From positions 39,831,297 to 39,895,296 of the forward strand of contig CM039184.1 in NCBI GenBank assembly GCA_008360975.2: 64,000 bases of DNA. The letters are read 5' to 3'. The stretch is from Lichenostomus cassidix. Taxonomy: Eukaryota; Chordata; Aves; Passeriformes; Meliphagidae. The position numbers and the translations under genes are program-made. Positions 48,141-55,887 of the stretch are shown here, piece by piece (positions within the stretch are counted from its first letter, which is position 1; each line of letters opens with the position of its first letter). The notes beneath the pieces were generated by a model, which worked only from the letters and a program-made list of their open reading frames with translations, was not told the origin of the DNA and ran no database searches.

Positions 48141-49387
48141 TCTCCCCGTTTGTTTTCAAATAAAAAGGATAAAACTGCTTTTACAATGATAGATTTGCAT
48201 ATACACAAACAGCAAAGAACAAACGTGACAATGAGAACAACTGACACCAAGGTTTTCACGAGGGAGGTAAGCCATCCAGACAGGCCCCATCCTTGGAACA
48301 GCTTCCCCCACCAAGTCTCTGTTTCCTGTTTCAGATTTTTGATTTGTGATTGGATGGTGTGAATCTTTCCAGAAATGCTTTTCCCATGTAGGGAAAAGTT
48401 AAAACAGCACATTCCTGCAAATTCTTCACAGCCGTGGCCATGGAGGAGCAGAAGATAATCTATCGCAGCTCTGTTTTGGAGGGTGGCATGTTTTAAAGTT
48501 TCTTCATCTGCAAGGAGTTCGCTTAGGGCTTCAGAGGTTGCTTTTGCATTTTTTTCTATCCAACATTCTATACGATCAATTTCTCCAAGGTTGTGGTAAA
48601 TGGCTGTCCACGGTAGAAAAATAGTTGCAGCTAATTTTTTGCTTCTGGGCCAGGTTGTGATTTCACTATTACATTTTTCTAGGTTCAATTGTGCTGCTCC
48701 TTGATCTCTTTTTTGACGTTCGAATTGGGCAGATTTCCCAGTCAAAGATGTTGGTTTTTGACTGGGAAGGACTGAATTTTTGGAGGAAGAAAGCCAATCC
48801 ATTAACTGTCGTTTGTCTGGTGTAAATGTCGCTAATCTACCGAGTGTACATGGGCCTCCTCGTGGATGAGCAGGGATTCCTGCCCAGGCATGGTTGCTGC
48901 AAATCAAAAAGAGGCCTTTTGGCAATTGTTTGTGTTGTTCGGGTTCCACTGATCCATGAATTGCTGTGGTTACACACCAATCTCTCGGGGAATATTTTTT
49001 GTCTACAGGGATGAGTGAATATTTTATTTTTTCTGGAGCAATGAATGAGACACATTGATCTGCACGGGCTGACCCATGCAGTTCAAGTTCTTGTGGTTCT
49101 GCTTTCAGAGGTGGCAACTCTGTGACAAAATTGTCCCAGGCAGCTGCCGAACCCCAGTGGTTATTTACTAATTTGTCTATAAAAGGAAATTCTCTCAGTT
49201 TCAGTGGGATTCCCAACAAACAGGACTGGATAGGATCTTCTGCTCTGTCCATGCCTAGACACAAACCTTTTTGTCCCAGAGACTCGGCGAGAGATCGCCA
49301 AACGTTAGCTTTTGGTTGGGGTACTATGAATGTTTCAGTTGCAACCATAGAATCCAGGATGATGATGATCTGCAGGAGCTCCTTCAT
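48002..49387 (-). CDS. env: Proviral envelope glycoprotein
   Basis: Envelope precursor, 461 residues from the ATG at 49387. This start is chosen because a strong splice acceptor lies 8 nt upstream; the first ATG of the frame (49429) would be removed by splicing. A signal peptide (KELLQIIIIL) is followed by a short surface subunit with six cysteines and no N-x-S/T sequon. The furin site RQKR is at 224-227 (48707-48718). The transmembrane subunit has Cys239 and Cys275, 36 apart, bracketing a hydrophobic loop (LAATIFLPW), as in alpharetroviral internal fusion loops; then a helical region and C-X6-CC (Cys320, Cys327, Cys328; 48404-48430), one sequon (NFS, 330), a membrane span at about 380-397 and an acidic tail. 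The last 45 residues are encoded by the 3' LTR. No disruption is seen. Confidence 0.92.
   Translation of the reverse strand: MKELLQIIIILDSMVATETFIVPQPKANVWRSLAESLGQKGLCLGMDRAEDPIQSCLLGIPLKLREFPFIDKLVNNHWGSAAAWDNFVTELPPLKAEPQELELHGSARADQCVSFIAPEKIKYSLIPVDKKYSPRDWCVTTAIHGSVEPEQHKQLPKGLFLICSNHAWAGIPAHPRGGPCTLGRLATFTPDKRQLMDWLSSSKNSVLPSQKPTSLTGKSAQFERQKRDQGAAQLNLEKCNSEITTWPRSKKLAATIFLPWTAIYHNLGEIDRIECWIEKNAKATSEALSELLADEETLKHATLQNRAAIDYLLLLHGHGCEEFAGMCCFNFSLHGKSISGKIHTIQSQIKNLKQETETWWGKLFQGWGLSGWLTSLVKTLVSVVLIVTFVLCCLCICKSIIVKAVLSFLFENKRGDVAAQAAEIELSALENVEDWDEMGEVPEESEEEMDYPNNLPEKYYR
48141..48155 (-). other. Polypurine tract before the 3' LTR (short)
   Basis: The - strand reads AAACAAACGGGGAGA up to the LTR start. 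Only the last seven bases (GGGGAGA) are an unbroken purine run, short for a retrovirus. It also codes for the env residues ENKRGD, which limits its composition. Confidence 0.6.
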
Positions 49388-49410
49388 CGTGAAACCTACA
49401 AAACAAACAT
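49388..49410 (-). other. Candidate env splice acceptor
   Basis: On the - strand, TGTTTGTTTTGTAG|G, with AG at 49397-49396, eight bases before the env ATG. The T-rich tract is good. Together with the leader donor it would make a singly spliced env mRNA. Confidence 0.55.
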
Positions 49411-49412
49411 GA

Positions 49413-52400
49413 TTAAACAAAAATAACATTTATAAACTTCAAAGGGTCTTCCCAATACTGAAGAATTTTTGGTTTCGGGAAGTCAAAATTTGCTAGGGAA
49501 TATATGTATGATTCAAGAGGTATTTTAACTAAAGGGGGATCTTTGAGTCTGATTTGTTTCTGTTGTTTCCAGTTGAGGATTGAAAGTCGTTCCCAACTGG
49601 GTTTGAATTTTTGTTTTGGTTTCGCGAAATTCACTCGAGGGGGATGAAGTTTGAAATCCTCAGCTGTGTACGGCTTGACACATTTTGCTGGAACCCACCT
49701 GGGCCCGGTAGGCGTGGATACGCACGCGTAACCACGTCCCCAGGTTACCAGGGGAAATGGTCCTTCAATGTTTAAAGTTTCCAAATTCTGAACCAACACA
49801 GGTGGTTGTATTTTCAATTTTTCTCTCTTGTCGTTCATGAAGTGCCTAAATATAGGCGGCATGGGCTCCTTGGCCGAGGCATTTAAAAAGTTGATGACAT
49901 AGAGCGCCTTGGCCAACCGGAGGTGAGGTGTGGTGACTTCTGTTGTGGTCTCCAGCTGTCTGTAAAGTGTTGTTTTGAGGGTCTGATGTGCCCTCTCGAC
50001 AATTGCTTGGCCTGTCGGCGAGTGAGGGATGCCGGTGACATGGCTGATCCCCCATTCTTCGAGGAATTGATTGAATCGTTTGGATGAGTATGCAGGGCCA
50101 TTGTCAGTTTTGATTTGCCCCGGGATGCCCAGTGTGGCGAATGCTTGGGTGAGATGCCTGATACAGTCTGTTGTTTTCTCCCCAGAGTGGGCTGATGCAA
50201 ACATTGCTCCTGAAAATGTGTCCATTGACACATGGACGTATTTCAATCGTCCAAATTCGGAAACATGTGTGATGTCGGTTTGCCACACTTGACAACTCTC
50301 AGTTCCTCGAGGGTTAACACCCATAGGGTAAGTGGGCAGATCGTTGGTGGAACAGTTAGGGCATGCCCTAGTTATTGCTCTTGCTTGTTCTCGAGAGATT
50401 CCGAATAGCCTGGCCAAGGCGTGAGCATTTTGATGGAAAAATTGATGGCTCAACTTTGCTTGGCTGAAGTGGTCTGGCGTATTCGGTTTCAGGGCAGAAG
50501 CTGCCAATTGATCAGCCCTACTGTTTCCATCGGCGATGGGTCCTGGCAGGTCGGAGTGTGATCTTACATGCATCACAAAATAGGGATGCTCTCGGTGGGA
50601 CAAGGCTGTCACAAGCCTCAGGAGTAAAGAAAAGATTTTCGGATTGTCAATTTGTTTCAGGACCGAATTTTCTGCTCTCAATGTCACTCCTGCCACATAG
50701 GCAGAGTCTGTGACAACATTGACAGGTTCTTTAAATTTTTCAAACAATCTCACCACTGCAGCAAGCTCAGCAACTTGTGGGGACCCCTCGATTACTTGCA
50801 CATCGGACTCCCACTGTCCTGTGGCGGGGTTTCTCCAAGTCATAACAGACTTTTTGGAAGTGCCTGAGCCATCTGTAAATACAGTCAAGGCGTTGGGAAT
50901 TGGTTTTTGTGACAGTTTTGGTTTTTCAAACCAATTAAATGCTGTACTTAGAAGTTTGTGTTTTTGATGGCTTGATGTTATTTGGCCAGAGAACCCTTCG
51001 AGAGCCATTTGTAGAGGTTCATTGAATTGCATTTCAAAATCCAATTGTTCAGCTTTGTAAGGCACACGTATGAAAACAAAGTCTTGACCTGCTAAGGCAC
51101 GGAGCCTTAACCTACCCTTTTTGATCACTTTAGATACAAATTCATCTCGGGTAGTTAACGTCTTCGCCAACTGGTGGGGGAGGAAGATCCACTCGATGAT
51201 AAGCAGTGGATCAGGTCGGTCTACACTCCACTGGTAAATTAACCCGTGGATGTACCGGCCTTCCCCCAGGACCACAAGCTCAAAAGGTAGGTTTGGGTCA
51301 TATCGGTGGGCTTGCCTTTCCGATATGGCCTTTTCCACCTTTCTCAGTGCATCCACAGCTTCTGGTGTTAATTCTCTTGGGGAGTCTAGCTCCCCCCCTC
51401 CGATTAAACAGTTGAAAAGGGGGGCCATTTCCTCGGTTGTGATACCCAGGAGAGGCCTTACCCAATTCACGGAGCCACACAGTTGATGTAAATCACGCAA
51501 TGTGCGTGGAAGGTTTCCAATTTTCAAACATTGAGGACGGATAGTACGATCATGAATGGTACAACCCAGGTATTTCACTGGTGTTGTTTTTTGGATTTTG
51601 TCTGGTCTTATATCAAAACCTGCTTTTGTGAAAACATGTGAAACGATTGTGAGCACTTTTTCAACTTCTGGGCTTGTTGGAGCACACACCAGAATGTCAT
51701 CCATGTAATGCAGAATGCGGACTTCAGGAAACTGTCGTCTTACAGGGGCGAGAACTCGTGCAATATATTGCTGACAAATTGCAGGTGAGTTTTTCATCCC
51801 CTGAGGGAGAACAGTCCACTGAAATCTTTGGAGTGGTTCTGAGTTGTTCAGAGAAGGCACTGAAAATGCAAATTTGGCTTGATCTGCAGGGTGGAGTGGA
51901 ATGCTAAAGAAAGCATCTTTCAGATCAAGGACAGCCAATTTCCAGTCTGAGGGTAAAAGGGCAGGAGATGGTAATCCGGGTTGGAGAGATCCCATGTCCT
52001 CCATGGCCTTGTTAATTTCTCGAAGGTCATGGAGAAGTCTCCATTCGTCCTTACCAGGTTTTCTGATAACAAAGATTGGAGAGTTCCACGGGCTTGTTGA
52101 AGGAACAATTCGTCCTTTTGCAAGTTGCTCTGCCACTAGGGTTTTGAGGGCTTTCAATTTTTCAAGGGGCAGGGGCCATGGATCAATCCACACAGGTTCT
52201 TCTTTCAGCCAATTAAGACGTGGGATAGCGCCCTCCACCACAGCCCCGGTGGAAAAAACCTGCTCTTTAGGAGATGGAATGATAATTTTTGCTCCCCATT
52301 GGCAGAGCAAATCTCTCCCCCACAGACTGTATGAGAGGTCCGCCACAAAGGGACGGACAGTGCCTTTTGCTCCTTCTACATTTACACAAACAACTGTTTG

Positions 52401-52757
52401 GGCACTTCGACGTGCCTGTGCATTCCCTCCCACTCCCATAATGGGTGTGGTGGAATCAGTGAGAGGCCATTGGGAAGGCCAATCTCGGCGTGCAATGATG
52501 GTGATGTCTGCTCCAGAGTCCACCAGTCCAGTAAGAGTAATTGTCTTTTCATTTAGTGTTAAGGATGCTGTCAGCAAAGGACGAGATTTTGCCAGGTTTT
52601 CAGACCAGAATACAGATGTTGCATGTCCTTGGTCAGGGTCTGTTGGCAGCAAATGCTGGAACGTGTCATCATCGGTGTCTGAATCCGATGTCCAGTTCAG
52701 TTCTCTGGTCTCACTATTTTTTTCTGCACGCGGTGAGTGTTTGCGTTCATAATTTAG
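49413..52757 (-). CDS. pol: Proviral pro-pol (protease, RT, RNase H, integrase)
   Basis: A single open frame of 1,114 codons entered by -1 frameshift. Counting from the TTG at 52652: protease LVDSGADITII (Asp45) with GRDLL near 114; RT from about 175, with LHDLREIN, LKDAFFSIPL, LPQGMKNSP and the catalytic YMDD (51696-51707, residue 316); RNase H with FTDGSG (residue about 593) and VVTDSAYV; integrase with an HHCC zinc region ending CPNC and catalytic Asp793, Asp850 (KTDNGPAY) and Glu886 (IVERAH), i.e. D-D-35-E. A C-terminal GRGYACVSTPTGPRWVPAK block follows. RT motifs (DLREIN, QPGLPSP) point to class II (alpha/beta). Unlike classical betaretroviruses, protease is not in its own frame and no dUTPase is seen upstream. 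All catalytic residues are present. Confidence 0.94.
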   Translation of the reverse strand, partial: LNYERKHSPRAEKNSETRELNWTSDSDTDDDTFQHLLPTDPDQGHATSVFWSENLAKSRPLLTASLTLNEKTITLTGLVDSGADITIIARRDWPSQWPLTDSTTPIMGVGGNAQARRSAQTVVCVNVEGAKGTVRPFVADLSYSLWGRDLLCQWGAKIIIPSPKEQVFSTGAVVEGAIPRLNWLKEEPVWIDPWPLPLEKLKALKTLVAEQLAKGRIVPSTSPWNSPIFVIRKPGKDEWRLLHDLREINKAMEDMGSLQPGLPSPALLPSDWKLAVLDLKDAFFSIPLHPADQAKFAFSVPSLNNSEPLQRFQWTVLPQGMKNSPAICQQYIARVLAPVRRQFPEVRILHYMDDILVCAPTSPEVEKVLTIVSHVFTKAGFDIRPDKIQKTTPVKYLGCTIHDRTIRPQCLKIGNLPRTLRDLHQLCGSVNWVRPLLGITTEEMAPLFNCLIGGGELDSPRELTPEAVDALRKVEKAISERQAHRYDPNLPFELVVLGEGRYIHGLIYQWSVDRPDPLLIIEWIFLPHQLAKTLTTRDEFVSKVIKKGRLRLRALAGQDFVFIRVPYKAEQLDFEMQFNEPLQMALEGFSGQITSSHQKHKLLSTAFNWFEKPKLSQKPIPNALTVFTDGSGTSKKSVMTWRNPATGQWESDVQVIEGSPQVAELAAVVRLFEKFKEPVNVVTDSAYVAGVTLRAENSVLKQIDNPKIFSLLLRLVTALSHREHPYFVMHVRSHSDLPGPIADGNSRADQLAASALKPNTPDHFSQAKLSHQFFHQNAHALARLFGISREQARAITRACPNCSTNDLPTYPMGVNPRGTESCQVWQTDITHVSEFGRLKYVHVSMDTFSGAMFASAHSGEKTTDCIRHLTQAFATLGIPGQIKTDNGPAYSSKRFNQFLEEWGISHVTGIPHSPTGQAIVERAHQTLKTTLYRQLETTTEVTTPHLRLAKALYVINFLNASAKEPMPPIFRHFMNDKREKLKIQPPVLVQNLETLNIEGPFPLVTWGRGYACVSTPTGPRWVPAKCVKPYTAEDFKLHPPRVNFAKPKQKFKPSWERLSILNWKQQKQIRLKDPPLVKIPLESYIYSLANFDFPKPKILQYWEDPLKFINVIFV

Positions 52758-54820
52758 TTTTTTGCTGACTCATTTGCGGTTGGATTAAAACGAATGGAGG
52801 GTTTCCTGGCGATTTGAGGTGTAGATTGTTGTGACGCAGGGCGCGAGGTGTTTGGGGTTCCAGGGTGGGATTCTGTAGGTGTTCTCGGAGGAAAAGGAGA
52901 AGAACGTGAGAGGGAAATATTGGGACAGTTTCTTGCCAAATGGCCAGGTTGGCCACATTTGTGGCAAGTATAATGTGGTTGTGGATTGGAATGGGATTGG
53001 GGTCGGGAAGTATAGGCTTTAGGGAATTGTGGTACTCGGACAGGGGGTTCAAGAGATGGACGGGAACAGGCTTCGATCAGTAATGATAAGGTAATTTCTG
53101 TGCTTGGGGGTAAAGACGAGATGATTTGTCTGCATCTGGGATTTGCATTCACAGAGGCTGTTTGAATTATGACTTCTTCTTGCTGTTCAGGATTTTTAAA
53201 TTGCTTTTCAATGGCTGCTGTGAGTCTGTCAATGAAATCAGTAAATAATTCAGTTTGGCTTTGTTTGATATACATGAAAGGTACTAAGGTTTCTGGTTTT
53301 GAAGGAACAGCTTTTAAGGCATGAAGTGCTGCTGTTATTAAATCTAATTGAATTGATTTTGTAATGATTTTCACTTGTTCAATCGGATTATTAAATCCTT
53401 CTTCTGATCCAATGAGAATTGACATTGTCAGGTGCTGCAAATTGGGGTTTGTTTTATAATTTGTTAAAAGAGATTGGACCCTCCGTTTAAAATGTGATTC
53501 CCAGAGTGTCATTTGTGCTGGTGTTAATAGCACTGATATAATGCTTTGAATGTCCACTGGACAACGGGTTTCTGATTGGAGTATTGAATCTAAATATGAG
53601 TTAAAATAGGTTGAATTTTGGCCAAAATTTTTTGCAGCTTTTAAAACTTTTTCTCTCACAGAATGTGGAATTGGGAACCAAGTGACAGCTTGTGTGTTGC
53701 CTCTGTGGATGCTCATCGGGGGTGGTGAGGGACTGGGGGAACTGTGGTTAGAATTAGGAGAGAGTTGTGATTGAGAGGGGTGCTGGGGTGAAGGAGGTGG
53801 CTGCTTTTTCCGCCTCCGGGCGGGCGCAGCCATGAGGGTCTGATCCCCGGATGTTGACATGCTGGAGTTCCTGTCAAGATGGCGGCGCCCATGTAGAATT
53901 TCTCCGGAGGTGTTTTGTCGGGGTTCGGACCGCCCCTCTGGCGTCATGGAGGAGGCGGTGGACAGGGCTGGGAGAGGGAGTGAAGGGGGTGGATCTAGGG
54001 AGAGGGAAGAGGGAGTGAGATCATGGTAGGAGTGGGTTCTGTTCCCGCGGCGAAAGCCGCGGGAGGCTTTTGCGGGTAAACACGGAGGAGTAGATAGGAG
54101 GAAGTCATGACGCGATTGGGCGGAAGGAGAGGAGGAAGGGGAATGCTGGGAAGAAGATGCTCGCGACGAATGCTGGGAAGGGGAACGTCGGGCACGCCCA
54201 CGGACACTGGCATGATCGTGGCCATGATTGCTTTGTCTGGATTCAGCGCGGTTTGGGGTGTATTTTTCAGCGTTTTTTGGCGCGGACCTGGTTTTATTTT
54301 TCCGAGATCGGGGAAAGCGCGGATTAGGGGTAAGAGGGGTTGAGGGAGGAGTCGAAACAGAGCTGCAGTCTCTGTCTGGGGTTCGGAGAGAGGGAGAAAC
54401 CCGCAGGTCCCAGCGCAGGCAGCTCCTGGGCGCATTTTTACGTTTTACCTGGGGATTTCTCGCTCCTTTTAGGATAGAGGGGTAAGGAGAAGGGTGTTGG
54501 GATAAAAAAGGGGAATTGGGGAAAGAAAGCTTTTCAGCAGCAGTTACTAAACTGTGAATTTTGGAGACCAGGGGGTACAATCGGAGGGCTAATTTTTCAT
54601 GTAAACGGCATTGAAAAGAGATTTTCTCAGACAGTTCGTCCCAGAAATCCCCTGAAAGGATGTCTTGTGGGTGTTCGGGGGGACAATATTTTAAAATAAA
54701 ACGTATTAAAGATGTTAAATGGCTTTTCTTAAAGAAAACTTCGTTCTGAACTAAAAGTGTGGTTAATTTGGACTCAATCTCGCCTCTCAGATTCGCGACT
54801 TTAGAAAAAGAGCAGCCCAT
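52754..54820 (-). CDS. gag: Proviral gag polyprotein
   Basis: Gag builds the virus particle. The 688-residue frame starts at MGCSFSKVANL: Met-Gly with a following Ser is a myristoylation signal, so this ATG is preferred over the in-frame upstream start that would add 28 residues. Residues 1-110 are matrix-like (FILKYCPPEHPQDI, FWDELSEKI). About 120-370 is a long Ser/Pro/Arg-rich linker, unusually basic. Capsid starts near 373 (AVTWFPIPHSVREK) and has a major homology region near 519-545 (QSQTELFTDFIDRL). A single zinc knuckle, CHKCGQPGHLARNC, is at 619-632 (52925-52966). The stop TAA directly follows a slippery heptamer. There is no internal stop. Confidence 0.93.
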   Translation of the reverse strand: MGCSFSKVANLRGEIESKLTTLLVQNEVFFKKSHLTSLIRFILKYCPPEHPQDILSGDFWDELSEKISFQCRLHEKLALRLYPLVSKIHSLVTAAEKLSFPNSPFLSQHPSPYPSILKGARNPQVKRKNAPRSCLRWDLRVSPSLRTPDRDCSSVSTPPSTPLTPNPRFPRSRKNKTRSAPKNAEKYTPNRAESRQSNHGHDHASVRGRARRSPSQHSSRASSSQHSPSSSPSAQSRHDFLLSTPPCLPAKASRGFRRGNRTHSYHDLTPSSLSLDPPPSLPLPALSTASSMTPEGRSEPRQNTSGEILHGRRHLDRNSSMSTSGDQTLMAAPARRRKKQPPPSPQHPSQSQLSPNSNHSSPSPSPPPMSIHRGNTQAVTWFPIPHSVREKVLKAAKNFGQNSTYFNSYLDSILQSETRCPVDIQSIISVLLTPAQMTLWESHFKRRVQSLLTNYKTNPNLQHLTMSILIGSEEGFNNPIEQVKIITKSIQLDLITAALHALKAVPSKPETLVPFMYIKQSQTELFTDFIDRLTAAIEKQFKNPEQQEEVIIQTASVNANPRCRQIISSLPPSTEITLSLLIEACSRPSLEPPVRVPQFPKAYTSRPQSHSNPQPHYTCHKCGQPGHLARNCPNISLSRSSPFPPRTPTESHPGTPNTSRPASQQSTPQIARKPSIRFNPTANESAKN
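52757..52763 (-). promoter_or_regulatory. -1 ribosomal frameshift slippery site
   Basis: On the - strand the last gag codons read GCA AAA AAC TAA, giving the canonical heptamer A AAA AAC directly against the gag stop. The pro-pol frame is exactly -1 relative to gag and is open from CTA at 52757 onward with no stop. A AAA AAC is a known retroviral slippery sequence. The downstream structure was not folded. Confidence 0.88.
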
Positions 54821-55345
54821 GCTGTCCAAGCGGGGGGGGTGGTCTTTTTCTAAGCCGAAAAACAAAAAACAAAAACAAACCAGTTCCTCTGACCCTCCCC
54901 CCACAGCGAGACTCGTTCTCTGCCCTGCAGGGGCACTGGGTGGAGATTCCCTCTCCCCACTCCCACAATGTCACGGGGGACTTACACCACTCGTGGGTCC
55001 TGTTCCGTGAGGAGGTCAGGGGCAAATTAAAGTCGGTTGTTGCGAGGTCGCGTTCCAGGCGTCCACGCTCGCTTTAATCGGGCGTAGGCTCCCACAAAGC
55101 TGGAAAGTTTTGGTGTTGCTCTCAGGTGGAAATTTCACGCGTGGCTGGAATGTGGCTGCGGGTGTTTTGGCTTCCCCTCCTCCGCTCGGCGGCGGGCGCG
55201 GCCGCGGCTTTTCGGAGGGGTTTAAAATCCGGTTTTTTGCTGTTTCTCCCGGTTTCTTCTTTTCACGCGGTTTCAGCGTCTTCTCCCACGATGTTCCTCA
55301 CACGATGATCTGTGGTTTTCCTCACACGATGGAATGTGTGGCTTT
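54821..55345 (-). other. Proviral 5' leader
   Basis: Untranslated leader between primer-binding site and gag. It contains three spaced copies of the core CGTGTGAGGAA (the first inside the primer-binding site; the others at 55318-55328 and 55294-55304), a GC-rich middle, and a candidate splice donor GTAAGT at 54985-54980. Confidence 0.75.
54980..54985 (-). other. Candidate env splice donor
   Basis: GGT|GTAAGT on the - strand in the leader, upstream of the gag ATG, where a retroviral major splice donor is expected. The +1 to +6 bases are consensus; the exonic side is weaker. Confidence 0.45.
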
Positions 55346-55363
55346 CCTCACACGGCGGCACCA
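55346..55363 (-). other. Primer-binding site, closest to elongator tRNA-Met
   Basis: On the - strand, two bases after the 5' LTR, TGGTGCCGCCGTGTGAGG. It opens with TGG, complementary to a tRNA CCA end. From memory, the 3' end of vertebrate elongator tRNA-Met would pair as TGGTGCCCCGTGTGAGG, so the match is near-complete with one extra G. The tRNA assignment needs comparison with the host tRNA set. Confidence 0.7.
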
Positions 55364-55365
55364 TC

Positions 55366-55881
55366 TGTGGCGGCTACTTCTGAAGTCATGACCAGAAGTG
55401 CTTTAAATGCCACAGGAAAGTTCTTTCAGTGGGGAGAAGGGCTGTTTTGAGCAACAGAGGAGATGAATTTGGGCTTCTGGAAGTCGGCTCAGGCGAGGGG
55501 ACGAGATGAGGTCTCTTCAGCTTTATTGGGGATTACATAGGGGATAGGAGAATTTGGAGAGACATCTGAAGAGCCCCGAACAAAGGCTCTGCAACAGGTT
55601 ATAAGGGTACATAACTGGGTGGGTTTACAAGTTTTCAGAACAAATAGAAAAGTGAATACAAGTAATTTACAGTCTAAATTTACCAATGTCTAACACTGAG
55701 ATATGCAGGCGTCGAGTAGTTGGGGAGAGATAACGGCTCATACTATCTGTAATACTTTTCTGGGAGGTTGTTGGGATAATCCATTTCTTCTTCACTTTCT
55801 TCTGGCACTTCTCCCATTTCATCCCAATCCTCCACATTCTCAAGGGCACTGAGTTCTATCTCAGCTGCTTGGGCCGCAACA
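55366..55881 (-). repeat. 5' LTR of the provirus
   Basis: 516 bp, the partner of the 3' LTR with two differences (55718, 55734). TTATAA at 55599-55604 and AATAAA at 55522-55527. It also carries a stranded copy of the env tail codons (55743-55881), which has no env context here. Confidence 0.95.
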
Positions 55882-55887
55882 AACCAT
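55882..55887. repeat. Target-site duplication, right copy
   Basis: AACCAT immediately after the 5' LTR end, identical to 47619-47624. Confidence 0.93.

Larger units (their letters stand above)
47625..55881 (-). mobile_element. Full-length endogenous retrovirus, class II-like, near-intact
   Basis: An 8,257-bp provirus on the - strand: 5' LTR (55366-55881), primer-binding site, leader, gag, pro-pol, env, short polypurine tract, 3' LTR (47625-48140), flanked by AACCAT on both sides. The LTRs differ at two of 516 positions, so insertion was recent. gag, pro-pol and env are all open over their full length, with the catalytic motifs of protease, RT, RNase H and integrase visible. Gag-Pol organisation and RT motifs look betaretrovirus-like, but protease and RT share one frame and no dUTPase segment is seen. 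The Env transmembrane subunit is alpharetrovirus-like. It lies between the divergent LRP2BP and ANKRD37 promoters. Functionality is not implied by open frames alone. Confidence 0.96.

Noticed and set aside
51901..52752. 283-codon + strand open frame antisense to protease/RT
   Set aside because: It lies wholly antisense to the pro-pol and gag-end frames, and its composition mirrors their codon use. No domain is recognisable and there is no promoter evidence.
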